Source: Undaria pinnatifida
Lineage: Eukaryota > Sar > Phaeophyceae > Laminariales > Alariaceae
Length of the DNA stretch: 64,000 nucleotides
Direction of reading: 5' to 3'
Assembly: GCA_012845835.1 (NCBI GenBank)
Contig: JABAKD010000008.1
Coordinates: 16,421,223 to 16,485,222 of the forward strand
A program made the translations under genes and the position numbers. The notes under the pieces are model-generated. The model did no database searches. It was given only the letters and a program-made list of their open reading frames with translations, and had not been told where the DNA came from. Positions 45,131 through 56,380 of the stretch are shown one piece after another; the stretch's first letter is position 1; every line of letters begins with the position of its first letter.

Positions 45131-46450
45131 ATCACCAATGAAAACGCTCCAGCAAGCGCAACGTACGCGTGCTGCCAAGGTGACAGGAGCCCGTCGAGTG
45201 ACAAGCTTGCATAATCCAACGGCGCATTAGCAGGGGAACGTAGATGCGAACTGGCTCGTCGTTTAGCAAGCAAGCAGCTCGCCCCACAGAGTTCGGTTTG
45301 TCTGAGCTTGTTGGCGGGAGTGTCGGGCTACGGATGAGTAGGACGATGTCGTCGTCGGTTGTATGTAGTCGACCCTTACCCGCCAGCTCCTGGATGTCTG
45401 AGAGAGAGGGGCGCTTGAGCGAGGGGTAGCATGCCAAGAAGTCGGGTGGCAGGGCCGACGGCCGGCCGATAGAGATGTAACTTATCGTGGCGTGGCAGGT
45501 CGGCTCTGCGAGTTGTTCGCGCTTCCAATCGGCATGTGAATAACGCGCGACGGAATCCGCGAACCGCAATTCAGCAGCGTCGCCGAGGGCATCCGACCTT
45601 GTACCTGTAGCCGGCGTGTCACCAGAAGGAGGCGGAAGCTGTTGGAGCGAAGTTCCCATAGGCTCTGCGTTGTCGTGGTCGGACGCAAGTGGCACCGTGC
45701 GGATCGACGGGTGGCAAGAGTAAGGGTCGCGGCGGCTGGCTGAGCCGGCTGCCGCCGTCGAGCTCGCGGCGGAGTTGTAACTCGTCTGGACGATGGTCTA
45801 AGGACCCCGCCGGGTCCAAAGCAATTGTCGACAGCAGGGGGTGCCTTACCAGCTGCTGTTGCTGAACGCCGGCGCGTCCGAGTGGAGATGCGGCCCGAAA
45901 AAGGCGTCATCGTCTGGGGCGCCGGTGATCTGGGAGAAGTTGGGACGGGCGCGGTCGGGCCCGTGGGCTCGACTGGGTAAGTACCTTGTACCGAGCTCCG
46001 GGAAGGAGGCGGTTGGGCCACTGATGTCATGGCAGCCGGGGCTTCGGCGGAGTCCTCGTTGGTCGCGGTGGGTACAGCAAAAAACGAAGCGAAATCGTAG
46101 TCCGCTGTACGGAAGCCCCCGCCTTGGCCGGGTGAGCTATCGACGGTAGTAGTGGATGCAGAAACACGAGCGACGAATCTCCTGGACGGAGTAGGAAGGT
46201 CGTAAAGCCTCATACGTGGCCCGTGTATGCAAAAATCGCAAAAGTCGGCAAGGGTGGGAGGAAGCCCACCCAAGGCTTTACTTTCGGTGCGGGGCATTAG
46301 CCCACCCAAGCCGACACCCGGAATCGGAGAGGAAGGAGTGTACAGCCCGCAAGCCCGTATGAGGGATATGCCACCATCCTCAACAGGGGTGAAACTCGTC
46401 GAACCATTGCGGTCGTATTCTGTGGCAGGCTCCGGCAAGCGAGACAGGAA
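45131..46450 (-). pseudogene. Gypsy RNase H-to-integrase linker and zinc-binding region
   Basis: Minus strand: a long Pro/Ser/Arg-rich linker beginning near 46440 (LPEPATEYDRNGSTSFTPVE, CGLYTPSSPIPGVGLGGLMP). The zinc-binding start of the integrase follows: IYVPLLMRRWIMQACHSTG and CHLGSTRTLRLLERFHW. The linker is open for over 300 codons in one frame, with a shift to a second frame near 45690. It resembles linkers of brown-algal gypsy elements as I remember them. Confidence 0.75.
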
Positions 46451-47272
46451 GTCGACGTTGCCGTTTGCGCTTCATTTTCGATATTCGAGGGTGTAATCGA
46501 ATGCGGTGAGGAACTCGAGCCATCTCTGGACTCGGTCGTTGTGGTTCTCCACTTTGCCTATGCTTTACAGAGCCTTGTGGGTTGAGAATATTCGGAACTT
46601 GGTGCCCCAAAGGTAGCCGCGGAGGCGTTTGAGAGCCCAGACGATGCTGCCAGCCTCCAAATCGAGAGGAGTCCAATGCCTTTCCGAGTCGAAAGTAGCT
46701 CGGCTGATGTACGCGATGGAGTTTATGGAACCGTCCGTCTGCTCCTGTTCGAAAGCGGCTCCGAACTCGTCGATGCAGGCATCGCAGTACACGTGAAACG
46801 GGCGTGTGCCGCCGGCGACGGCGTCCCAATCAGGGAAAACGAGGACCGGTGGGGTCGTGAGCTCCGCAAAATTTTCTCTCACCAACTTCTCCATAGCAGG
46901 CGTGAACGCAAACTTTACCCCCTTCCGAAGAAATGCGTTAATCGGACGAATTCTCTTTGATAAGTCGGGCAAAATTTTGCGGTAATAATTGATACCACCC
47001 ATGAGTGCGCGCACCTGCTCAACGTCAGTGGGCATCAGCATATTGGTCAATGCCGACACTTTTTCCGAATTTGGGCGCAGGCCCGCTGGAAAGATGGAGT
47101 GGCTTAAAATGTTCTGATCGGTAGCGCCCGAACGCGCCTTCGAGGGGGAAAGATTGAGATTGTGCTTTCGAAGGCGTTCGAAGAGAGAGCGAATCGTCCG
47201 AACATGCGTTACCGGGTCGGAGTCGAACACGATGACATCGTTGAGGCATTCGCATTGCTCTCCCATCCCCAA
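46451..47272 (-). pseudogene. Ty3/gypsy RT palm/thumb and RNase H (5'-truncated)
   Basis: Minus strand from 47272: CLNDVIVF, where the catalytic Y-x-D-D has become C-L-N-D, then HLRTIRSLFERLRKHNL-like helix residues (HVRTIRSLFERLRKHNLNLS). QVRALMGGINYYRKILPDLS and the RNase H domain (FHVYCDACIDEFGAAFEQEQ, YISRATFDSERHWTPLDLEA) follow. The fingers and first palm motifs are absent because the reading begins right at the YxDD box, where copia sequence abuts. The remainder to 46451 is broken by stops. Confidence 0.88.
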
Positions 47273-47470
47273 TCAACACCTTTTCCGTGCCAGGGGGAAT
47301 CGCAACCCAACCATACACATTGCGTGGGTCCTTAGTGATATGGTTCATGGCTCCGTTGTCGGAAACCCAAAGCTCACTGCCTCTCGGCCCTAACCCACGC
47401 CCCGCTACAGCAGTCACACTATGCGACTGGCTGGCAAGCCCTATCCCATTCATGCCTACTCTATTTGTAT
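47250..47470 (-). pseudogene. Ty1/copia-like protease start
   Basis: Minus strand: ELWVSDNGAMNHITKDPRNV, YGWVAIPPGTEKVLIGDGRA. The W..D.GA..H.T.DP pattern is that of copia protease/pre-integrase regions (Asp of the active-site D-x-GA; N replaces S/T). Similarity ends at IGDGRAM (about 47273-47253), where gypsy RT begins in another frame. Confidence 0.75.
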
Positions 47471-48345
47471 CTCACGAAAAATCAGACTTGTCTTGTGGCA
47501 CCGAGCGTGCCATCAGTAGATGCAGCGCGGCCTGAGGAGACGGACATGTTCCGGGAGAAGGCGAAGAGGAAGAGGACGGGGCATGGCTTGCAGGGTGCTC
47601 ATGCTGCTGGAATGATGGCGGTGGCGGCTGCTGCCCGCAAGTGTACGGTGCCATCTGCTGCTGGTACTGGGCCGGTGGAGGTAGCGGTTGCTCGTAGTAG
47701 GGCCCCACGTGCTGCTGGTACTGTGCCGACGGCTGTGGTTGTTGCTCGTAGTAGTGCTCCAGCTGCTGCTGGTACTGCTCCGGCTGCTGTGGCTGTTGCT
47801 CCTCCTCGTAGTGGCAGTAGTCGTCGTCATTGTTGCTGCTGTCGTACTTTTCGGCGGCGTTGGTGTCGGCACTATATGCGAGCAGAGCATTGCCGTAGGC
47901 GGCGGCAGCGGCGACATGTGCTTGACCGTATGAGTTAGGCCACGGCTGCTGGTAGCCTGGCGCGCCGGGGGCGGCACGCCTCGGGCGAGGCGGTGCAGGT
48001 CCGGCGGGCACAGGGGGGGAGATCGGGTATCCTGGATCCACTCGCCACGCGCAATACTGCTGCGTGTGCCCCAACTCGTTGCAAGTTTCGCGCCGTTTGC
48101 GAGGGTCAGGCCCATGTATCGGTAGCTGGTTACCAAAAGGACGGGGAAGGTTCGGCGGGTATCCGGCATAATTATATCCGCCGCGGGGGGGGGGGTACGA
48201 TGGCAAACCTCTCCCCCTACCCCCGATCGCTGGCGCACGCCCACCGACATACCTTCCGCCGCTTCCTCTGCCGCTGGTTCCTCTATCTCCAGCTCCCCAC
48301 TGCTGTGGCGCTTCGTTACAACCCCCACGCCCGCGACCGCTTGCG

Positions 48346-48379
<34 letters not shown>

Positions 48380-49260
48380 GCTGCTGCTGCTGTCCGCCCT
48401 TGTTGCCGTTTCTCCTGCTTTTTCCACGGTCTCCTCGTCCCCCTCTCCCGCCATTTGGGTCACCCCCGTTTCCCCGACTAGACCAGTCGGAAGCAACGAG
48501 AGCGTGTCCCGTCCAGCTGCGATGATCAGTTTCAGAATGGTGGGGCACGAGATCTGGTGGATTAATATCTTCCAAGCAACACGTGCGCTGGCTACGGCCT
48601 CCTCTCCAAACTCCCTGTTTAGCGCCTCTGGGCTAACTCCTGCAGACGCTACCTTGATAGGTACATCCCTCTCTACCGCATCTAGGCAGCCCTCCTCCCC
48701 AAAATGAGCAAGCATCTGGTTAACAAACACCATCACCGTTTGCTGAACCTCCTCTCCATTTTTGAACATTCCATCAAACACTTTAGGTCTAATGCTACTG
48801 TTGATACGACACGTGCCTGGCAGTGGGCCTGTTGCCCATTGATGCTGCTGTGCTTGTGCTTGGACTTGCGTTGGATGCCCGGGCGACTGAACCGTGCTAC
48901 CCCTAGGCTGGTCCTCCTGGTTGTGAGGTAGTTCTTCATACCTCCGAGCAGCTTCCTCGCGTCTAACCTGCAGTACAGCAGCATCGAACTGTTCATGGAG
49001 ACGGCGGCGCTCTTCTTTTGGCAGGTTGGCTCCGATGTTGGGGTCAATTTTGCCCTAGCCCCTAGCACCGGTTATCTAGTCGTACGATATGCTATCACAA
49101 TCGATCAACCCAGGTGTTAACGGCACAGGCTGGCTCGCGGAGTCAGAAGTCACGTAGTTCGGAGAGCCATCGGGCTCGAAAGGGAAGAGCAGAGTAGAGT
49201 TTTGAAGTGGAGTTTTGAAGTGCGGCTGTGGGGCTTTTTCCTCCCCAGCCGCATGGTGGC
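47471..49260 (-). pseudogene. Ty1/copia-like gag with RGG and Gln-rich regions
   Basis: Minus strand. The N-terminal part is about 49030-48580 (EGCLDAVERDVPIKVASAGV, PEALNREFGEEAVASARVAW). A frameshift near 48560-48600 leads into a long open frame down to a stop near 47470. That frame carries RGG-rich sequence, a poly-Gln tract encoded by CAG repeats (48345-48395), a zinc-knuckle-like CNELGHTQQYC (about 48085-48050), and a Tyr/Gln/Pro-rich tail. RGG and knuckle point to RNA packaging. Copia rather than gypsy is inferred from the adjoining protease. Confidence 0.7.
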
Positions 49261-49379
49261 CCCAATCATGAGAGATTAGAGACCACATACAATTTTATTA
49301 TTATCTCTCGGGGGACCAACCTGGTTCCGCCGCATCTCCGAAGATGCGACACGGTTTCACAAACCACAAATAATATCCC

Positions 49380-49890
49380 AATCAGACTTCGATACGAGCA
49401 CAAACCAACACCAAGCCCCCCCCCTTCCCCCTCCACATTCCCCCCCCTCCCCAACAAGAAGTTTTTATAGTTTCCACGCACAAGTTGAGCTGTCACACCT
49501 GTCCCTGTCCCTCCCCCCCTCCCTCCCTCCTTCCCTCCCTCCCTCCCTCCCTCCCCTTTTTTGATCAAAATCAAGCCCCCACACCCTTAAAATTTCCACC
49601 CTCCCCTCACCATTTACTCTACTTACAGGATACACTTGATAAACTGATGCATTTCCTTCCACAGCTGTCAGATTTTGTCCCCCTCAGAAACGGGTTTTTT
49701 AGTTTCCGCGCACAGACTGCCTAACATCACCCTGTTGACCCTGGTAGCTACACTGTAGTTCCAACGGGAGTTGCCGACCTATACCCTTAATGAGGACACA
49801 CACCCAGTAATACGCGCGATCGGAGCATCACACACAGCTTGCAAAGATGAGTTTCGACAACATCTTCGATCTCACAGCTGAAGTGTTTTT
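49380..49890 (-). repeat. G-tract repeat family, copy C (inverted)
   Basis: Minus-strand head module at 49770-49885 and the TAGTTTCCRCGCACA blocks at 49467 and 49700, with C/T-rich tracts at 49418-49450 and 49508-49560. Shorter than copies A and B. Confidence 0.78.
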
Positions 49891-52740
49891 TTTTTTCACG
49901 GTACATGTCTACGCCGTTGAGGGTCAGTCTATCCGTTCGCCGTTGGACCTGAAACATATCACCACCTCTACCACCCCCACCGACTATGTATGACCGCCAG
50001 GCATACGTACACGTACCTAATAACCACATATACCAAGAATATGCAATCTTACACTCAGTAAATCATTAAAATAATAACAACTTTTATCGTTAGGGATGAA
50101 ATGTGAGAACTCGGGAATCTTTTGTCACTTCCAATTGTCACGATTCCTCATATTTTGTTTCGTTAGGATGTTTCATTTGCTAAATTTGTCTACTTCTGTC
50201 CATAAGCCAGTCACTATTGTTAAACTATTACAAGGGCTCCGCATGGGCGCTGGCATTCGCCGGCGCCAATGCTTCGGGTAGGGCAGGGCAGCACTTCGAC
50301 AACTTAAGGTGTAGCTGTCCGATTTGGCATGCATTGAACTTAAAAGTAATGCCAAGAGTTTAATACGAACATGGGATTATGAAAGGCATGCTTTGACAAA
50401 AGAGAAAACGTAATATTATACAACAAAAAAGGCAAGGATGGGCGAAACAAACTATGTTAAATGCGCCGTCAAGTAGAAGTTGGCGTCTGTCAGACAAAAA
50501 TACCGAAAGGAGTATTATAATTGAGAACCTGCGTCGCCTCTAGGCGAAACAAAAGAGGCCTTGGCATTAATGAAGTGACTGCACTGCTGTCCCTGTGGCA
50601 ATGGAGGTTCGAAGTCGACAGGATGCAAAGTCGGTTTGCATCAAACGTCGACATGAGGGCATGTCAGCCGGCGAGGTTTTGGAAGAAGATTGCTTTGTTT
50701 GTTACGTGAAGGCTGTCGCAATCGATTGGTCTTCGTGGTCGCGGGCGAGGAGGAAAACGTAGAAGAGAAGGGCGATCTCTCGTTGAGGCGGCGTTGTCTA
50801 AGATTGGTGCGGGGATGGCTTTGCTCGTACGGGAGGTTGGCGTAGCGCTTCTTCTCTATTTTTTCTCGGGAAGGCGGGATACGTGTGTCTGCTGTCTTTT
50901 CTTCGTGGGGGCTTTCACGTTGTCGAAATCGGACGCGTCGCCTCGATGCATAATATCCGGAGTGTCTCTACCATGACGACTGCTGATAGTGCCGTGCGTA
51001 TTTCCTAGAGACTGACATATTATTTACTGGTAGTAATAATATTAATATACCTTTGCAACATTTTGTTTTCTTCATCCCATGTATTATCCCCGCACCACTC
51101 TCGCGCTCCCTCCCAGTAGTAACTCAGATCCGGGGTCACATAGCGGGCCCTCCTCCTCCCTCCTCACTTCGGCACGTGCTTTCATTTTTACCGCGAGGAG
51201 AATCCAGCATTTTCTTCCCTCGTCGACTCGCGTCGAACCAACCCACGCTGCTAGGCGCTCTCAGCAGTTAGTTGATCCCTGTTTTTTTTTTTGCATTTTT
51301 GCAAATAAAGTCAAATCTCATCGTGGTGGGTGTCGAACTCAAGGACAACCAAACGTTAGTAGTATTCGAGGGTAAAACCACTATTTTTAATTGACCACCG
51401 GGGCGGTCGGCTGACAATTGATTAAAACAAAACAGGATCCTTGCATAGAGATTACATTCCCTCCCCCATATTGTATGATATTACGATGGTTGACGCGACA
51501 TGTATAGAATAAAGCGCCAAATACCTAAATATCAGCGTACGCGGAGTTTTAGATATCATGAATAACGAACGACCGCGACGGCAGAGCACGGCAAAGCATA
51601 GCGCTTCGCTCCACTGAGCTAGCGGTGCGCTGCTGAGCTGAGCCGCAGGGCATCGCAGGGCACTGCACGGCGCTTCGTTGCTGTAAGCTATAGCGCTGTG
51701 ATGGGGTGCTGGGCGGTGTCGAGCTGATGAGCCAAGCCCAGATCTCAGCCGATGAAGCTTCGTCCAGTACAAAACAAATGGTGCGAATCAAAGAAAAGCT
51801 AACGCTGGACCGTTCCGCAACTAATGCACAGGCGGCAAATTAGCGGCAAATGGTAGGAGGTTCAACTTACTACTCAAAAAGGAAGAAAAATCGCGAAAAG
51901 GTTCAAAATCGTGTTGGCAGAAAAAACAAATTTGCAGGAAGCATCTGAAAGGTCAAGAAACAGGCAATATTTCGATTGTTGTTGCTGTTGTCGTTCTCAC
52001 ATCAACTCGCATAATCAAGTCCGTGGTCATAGGACAGGCTCCAGTCACTCTGGAGCTGAGGAATACCCTAGGGGAAAAACACAAACCAAAGGTGGTACAC
52101 GCATGAATCACAGCTGTCGCGATTCATGCCTCCACCAGAAACATATAAAAATGAAATCGGGAGTCAGTCTACGATGTGCCAGGTCCATGCTGGTGCATAC
52201 GTCTCATTACTCGCGCCTGGAAAAAGCCGACTATACCGCTTGCCACCCAAGAAAGACTACCACGCATATATTACACGTGGTATCTATGACTACGCATACG
52301 CACAACAGACGCAAAGTCAATTGGCAAAAAAAAAAAAAAGAGAAAAGGAGGGAAATGGGTGCATGGGGCCAAGAAAAAGAAAAGGTGAATAAATTTTGGG
52401 GGGTCTACTGGCGAGTTTGCCACCAGGACGATGCCACATGGTTTTTCGACGATCTGCAGCAGTACTACGAACGACTTCCGATACACCCACCGAAGCACGG
52501 ACTACCGGCGAATTACGCGATCGACAGCTGGCTGTGGTTGTCACGTGTCTCTGTGTTGAGGGCCCCTGTGCGCTGCCTCTTGTTGGCTCTTGTTTAGGTA
52601 AAACATGCGGTGTGCTCCATGGTCTCACGGCAGCAACACACCAGAATCAGAACGTCCGCTCGTACGACGTATCATTCTTACAGGAAATGTAATATTTTTT
52701 TCCTCTTTCAATAAGAACACAAAACGGTTGTTATATATTT
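49891..52740. other. Unassigned 2.85 kb
   Basis: No recognised gene, RNA or transposon domain. Around 51575-51720 a degenerate GC-rich motif (GCAGGGCA, GCGCTTCG, GCTGAGCTGAG) recurs. A plus frame at 51911-52597 is open for 228 codons, partly lysine-rich low complexity, ending in FDDLQQYYERLPIHPPKHGL; unidentified. Confidence 0.4.
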
Positions 52741-52744
52741 CAGT

Positions 52745-53583
52745 ATTGGACAGAGTGATGCGTGTACGACTAAACTTGCCAACGGCATTCGTACTGCACT
52801 TTGAGCTATCTGCTGTGGTTCTGGTTGCTATAAGTTGCTGCAGTATGTGCTAAAAGTTTCGCCCTTTTGTGTGTTTGCCGATGTTGTCAGTTGGCGTTCA
52901 TGCTCGTAGTACATACTGCTGTTCTCACCCAGTACGTAAGGGTTTCCTCGTACCTCGACGGCACGACGACGAGCTCAAAACAGAAGGGAGGTGACATGAA
53001 ATGGCATGGACAATGGCCACATAGAAGCGAGCACAGCGGGATAGTTCGCTGCGAATCAACCGCACTCGTTCATGCCTACAGCAGAGGCTGCCTGGAGTGT
53101 CAGCGGCCGTGCTAAAGCCAGGGTCAAAGGCTGAAGAAACGGCTCTTCTACCTGCTTGGTTTTGTCTCGAGATTCTGTTATATATTAGACAGGGTGATTC
53201 GTGTACGACTAATTTTGCCAACTGCACTCGTACTGCACTTTGAGCTATCTGCTGTGGTTCTGGTTGCTACTAGTTGCTGCAGTATGTGCCAGAAGTTTCG
53301 CCCTTCGGCTACTGCTGCTGCACCTGATGTCGTGTGTTTGCCAATGTCGTCAGTTGGCGTTCATGCTCGTCGTACATACTGCTGTTCTCACCCAGTACGT
53401 GAGGGTTTCCTTGTACCTCGACGGCACGACGACGAGCTCAAAACAGAAGGGAGGTGACATAAAATGGCGTGGACAATGGCCACATAGAAGCGAGCACAGC
53501 GGGATAGTTCGCTGCGAATCAACCGCACTCGTTCATGCCCACAGCAGAGGCTGCCTGGAGTGTCAGCGGCCATGCTAAAGCCA
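52745..53583 (+). repeat. Tandem duplication, offset about 439 bp
   Basis: Unit 1 is about 52745-53122 and unit 2 about 53185-53583 (GTGATKCGTGTACGACTAA at 52755 and 53194). Unit 2 contains about 25 bases (GGCTACTGCTGCTGCACCTG and following) absent from unit 1. The units otherwise differ by scattered substitutions. Coding-like frames in both units have no recognised domain. Confidence 0.88.
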
Positions 53584-53772
53584 GTGGAAACATTATTACG
53601 TACGGTTTGGAAATGATGCTAATTTCGTAAATCATGCAGGCGGGTGCAATTAAACACACCTGGTGCACAATCTGTGATCAAACAATAGAAAGTTGCACAT
53701 GCCACCGCAAAATCCCAAACATTATCACGTACCGTTTGGAAATGATGCCAATTTTGTAAATCATTCAGGCGT
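53584..53772 (+). repeat. ~132-bp tandem repeat
   Basis: AACATTATTACGTACGGTTT followed by GGAAATGATGC occurs at about 53587 and again, slightly diverged, at about 53719, with the shared tail GTAAATCATKCAGGCG. Confidence 0.8.
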
Positions 53773-54389
53773 TGCAGCCATTAAGATTCAACGATTTTTC
53801 CAAAATTCCTCCTCGACACTCGCTCGTCTCGCTCGGCGCCCGTCCGCGTTCACGTCGGTGTGCGGAACGGACACGGCAGGGCGAGGGGCGTTGGAGCCGC
53901 CGCCTGAAGGCGGCGCTCGAACCAAGCCATATTCGACCGAGAATTCCAGTTCCGCGAATCGCATACTTAGACCGAGACAAAAAACTCCTGACCAAAGTCC
54001 ATGACACCAAGGAATGACTCGATATTCAAGGAATGATTTTATATAATTTTATAATGAGGCACGTCAAGCGCCAATCGCTGAGCCTGTATTCGTTTTCCAA
54101 GGAAAAATAGCCACTCCATATCGGATCGCGAACGAGAGTATAGGGTGCCTTGAGCGACTTTCATTGTTTGTGTGTGTTCGTGTGTATGTTTGTGGAAGTC
54201 AACATTGTTTTCGGCCACGGTAGTCCTCCGCACTCAACGTACACGACGCCAAGGCCAGTCCCGACGGACTCCGTACACGCAAAAAAAAGCAAACAACTCT
54301 AAGACTTCTCGAACTCGATTCTCTGTAAATCCTTGAGAGTTCGTCGGCGAGGCAGGTGCGGCAACGTGTGTTTTAACCGCCACCTCCGA
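53773..54389. other. Unassigned
   Basis: Short open frames on both strands; no homology recognised. Confidence 0.35.
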
Positions 54390-54655
54390 CCAAGGCTACG
54401 GTAGGCGGGGTACCCCGAATTTCAGTGGTGTGTTTGAGCCACTCGCATGAGTGGCTCTGTACCCCACGGATGAAGATGGTTTAGGCACTTGTTTCGGCGC
54501 AACTTAGATCACTTTTGCATTGCGGATTAATTTCGTCAATGTAATACATGAAGAAAACGTAAGATCGCACAGGAACAAAGGGGTTACTCGCGCGAGTGAC
54601 CCCTAGCCACTGAAATGTACGGCCCAAAAGGGGACCCCCCTACCGTAGCCTGGGT
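54390..54655. mobile_element. Foldback MITE-like element with nested palindromes
   Basis: Outer inverted repeats: GGCTACGGTAGG...CGGGGTACCCC with TTTCAGTGG (54394-54427) face CCACTGAAA (54607-54615) and CCCCCCTACCGTAGCC (about 54635-54650). Inside are two further hairpins: GAGCCACTCGCATGAGTGGCTC (54436-54457) and GGGGTTACTCGCGCGAGTGACCCC (about 54580-54603). Non-coding and ~265 bp, the size of a MITE. Flanking target-site duplications were not resolved. Confidence 0.7.
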
Positions 54656-54789
54656 CCTCCATAACTGTATTTCCAAGTTTCAAAACATCGTACCAACTTA
54701 CCAGAACTCAGAGGCACTGCTGAACCGCGTCATCTGTCCATATAACGACATCACGTGATGAAACGGCCGTTTTTTTCTTTTATAAATAA

Positions 54790-55864
54790 TCCAAAACCGT
54801 CAGCTGTGAGTACGAACGATTGGATGGTTTTGACTCAACTTTGCAAGCTGCATGCTACATCCATGTTTCGCAAATGTTCAGTAGTTGCACGGAATTTACT
54901 GAAGGTTGTTCGCGTGAGTTATATATTTGATCCTCATGAAAGATATAGGTCGGTGACTCCTCTGGATGTTGTCAGGGTCAACAGGACGATTTTCCATAAT
55001 AATTGGTCTGTGCGCTGATACAATAAAACCCGCATGGAGGGTAGCTATTAAACAGTAAGCATTATTGTACTATTATAAAAATTAAAGTACACTCCAGCTG
55101 TGAGATCGAATATTTTGTCGAAACTCATCTTTGCAAGCTGTGTGTGATACTCCGATCGCGCGTATTACGGGTTGTGTGTCCTCATTAAGGATATAGGTCG
55201 GCGACTCCCCTTGCAACTACAGTGTAGCTACCAGGGTCAACAGGGTGATGTTAGGCAGTCTGTGCGCGGAAACTATAAAACCTGTTTCTGAGGGGGACAA
55301 AATCTGACAGCTGTGGAAGGAAATGCATCAGTTTATCAAGTGAATCCTGTAAGTCGAATATCCGGTGAGGGGAGGGCGGAGTTTTTAAGGACGTGGGGGC
55401 CTGATTTTGATCAAAAGGGGGGGCGGGAGGGGGGGGGGAGGGGGAAAGGGCACGGGTGGGGCAGGTCTTTTTGTGCGTGGAAACTATAAATATTTCTTGT
55501 GGGGGAGGGGGGAAGTGGCGGGGGGGGGGGGCGGGGGCGGGGGGGGAGGGCTTTAGGTCGCATAGATGTAGGGGTTGGCTATACGCGGGGTGCTAGATCT
55601 AGGCGATGGTGCGGGTGTTCGGTGAAGAAGGGGGCGTTGGGGACGGGGGTGGGTGGGAATTGCAGCAGCGGCATGGACGGCTCCGAAACGATAACGAGGC
55701 GATATCCCGGGCGTGGAAATGTTTATTACTCTGGCGGATTTCGATAGTAGGTGGGGCGTTCATGCAGGAGGAAACGATGGGATCAATAAAAACAGAAAAT
55801 GAAGAAAAAAAAACTATTATATTTCATGGTCAGTATAGAGGGCGGGGGTTGCAGCAAGCATGAT
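54790..55864 (+). repeat. G-tract repeat family, copy D
   Basis: A degraded head copy (54800-55040) is followed by a well-preserved head and body from 55083: CTCCAGCTGTGAGATCGAAT, GATACTCCGATCGCGCGTAT and CTATAAAACCTGTTTCTGAG. G-rich tracts lie at 55417-55440 and 55500-55550, and the GGTGCTAGATCTAGGCGATGG module near 55590. This is the best copy for deriving a consensus. Confidence 0.82.
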
Positions 55865-56380
55865 GTAAACCTCGTTGTGAAAATTCGATTTAAACGAGAA
55901 AAATAGAGTAGAGTTAGTTCTGCCACACACACTCTACCCAAGTAACCGGCGCACAATATACCGACTAGCCGACACTAGCTAATCAACAATGAGCCCACAA
56001 TACCCACGAGCCCACAAGCTCGTCGACAATAAGTCCACGATGCCCACAAGCCCACAAGCACGTCTAGAAAAACAACAGAATATCTACCCCTTTTGTTTGG
56101 AATACCAGAACCAGTGATGATGATGTCGAACCTACGGAAACAACCTCAATTCGAATCAAGGCATACAACAACTTCGGCGAGCTGGGTCCAATCCATATGG
56201 ATGGATATGGCCGAGCCGCGTAAATGTTTACGAGAGCAGCTTCAACCGATCGAATCCGGAGCCAATCTACCGCAGGAGCAATTTGTTCTGGGACGCGCTC
56301 AATGCCAAAACATTTCAATACATTACAATGAACTCTATGTATGGTGCATGGCAGACACGATATAAGTTTATTTTTTAATC
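55865..56380. other. Unassigned with a short CCCACAAG repeat
   Basis: Around 55985-56065 an approximately 55-bp unit (GACAATAAGTCCACGATGCC, CACAAGCCCACAAGC) is present twice in diverged form. Nothing else recognised. Confidence 0.4.

Noticed and set aside
47513-48781. Single 422-codon minus-strand gene
   Set aside because: Only its first part is gag-like; the rest is an out-of-frame reading of the Gln/RGG-rich gag found in the neighbouring frame.
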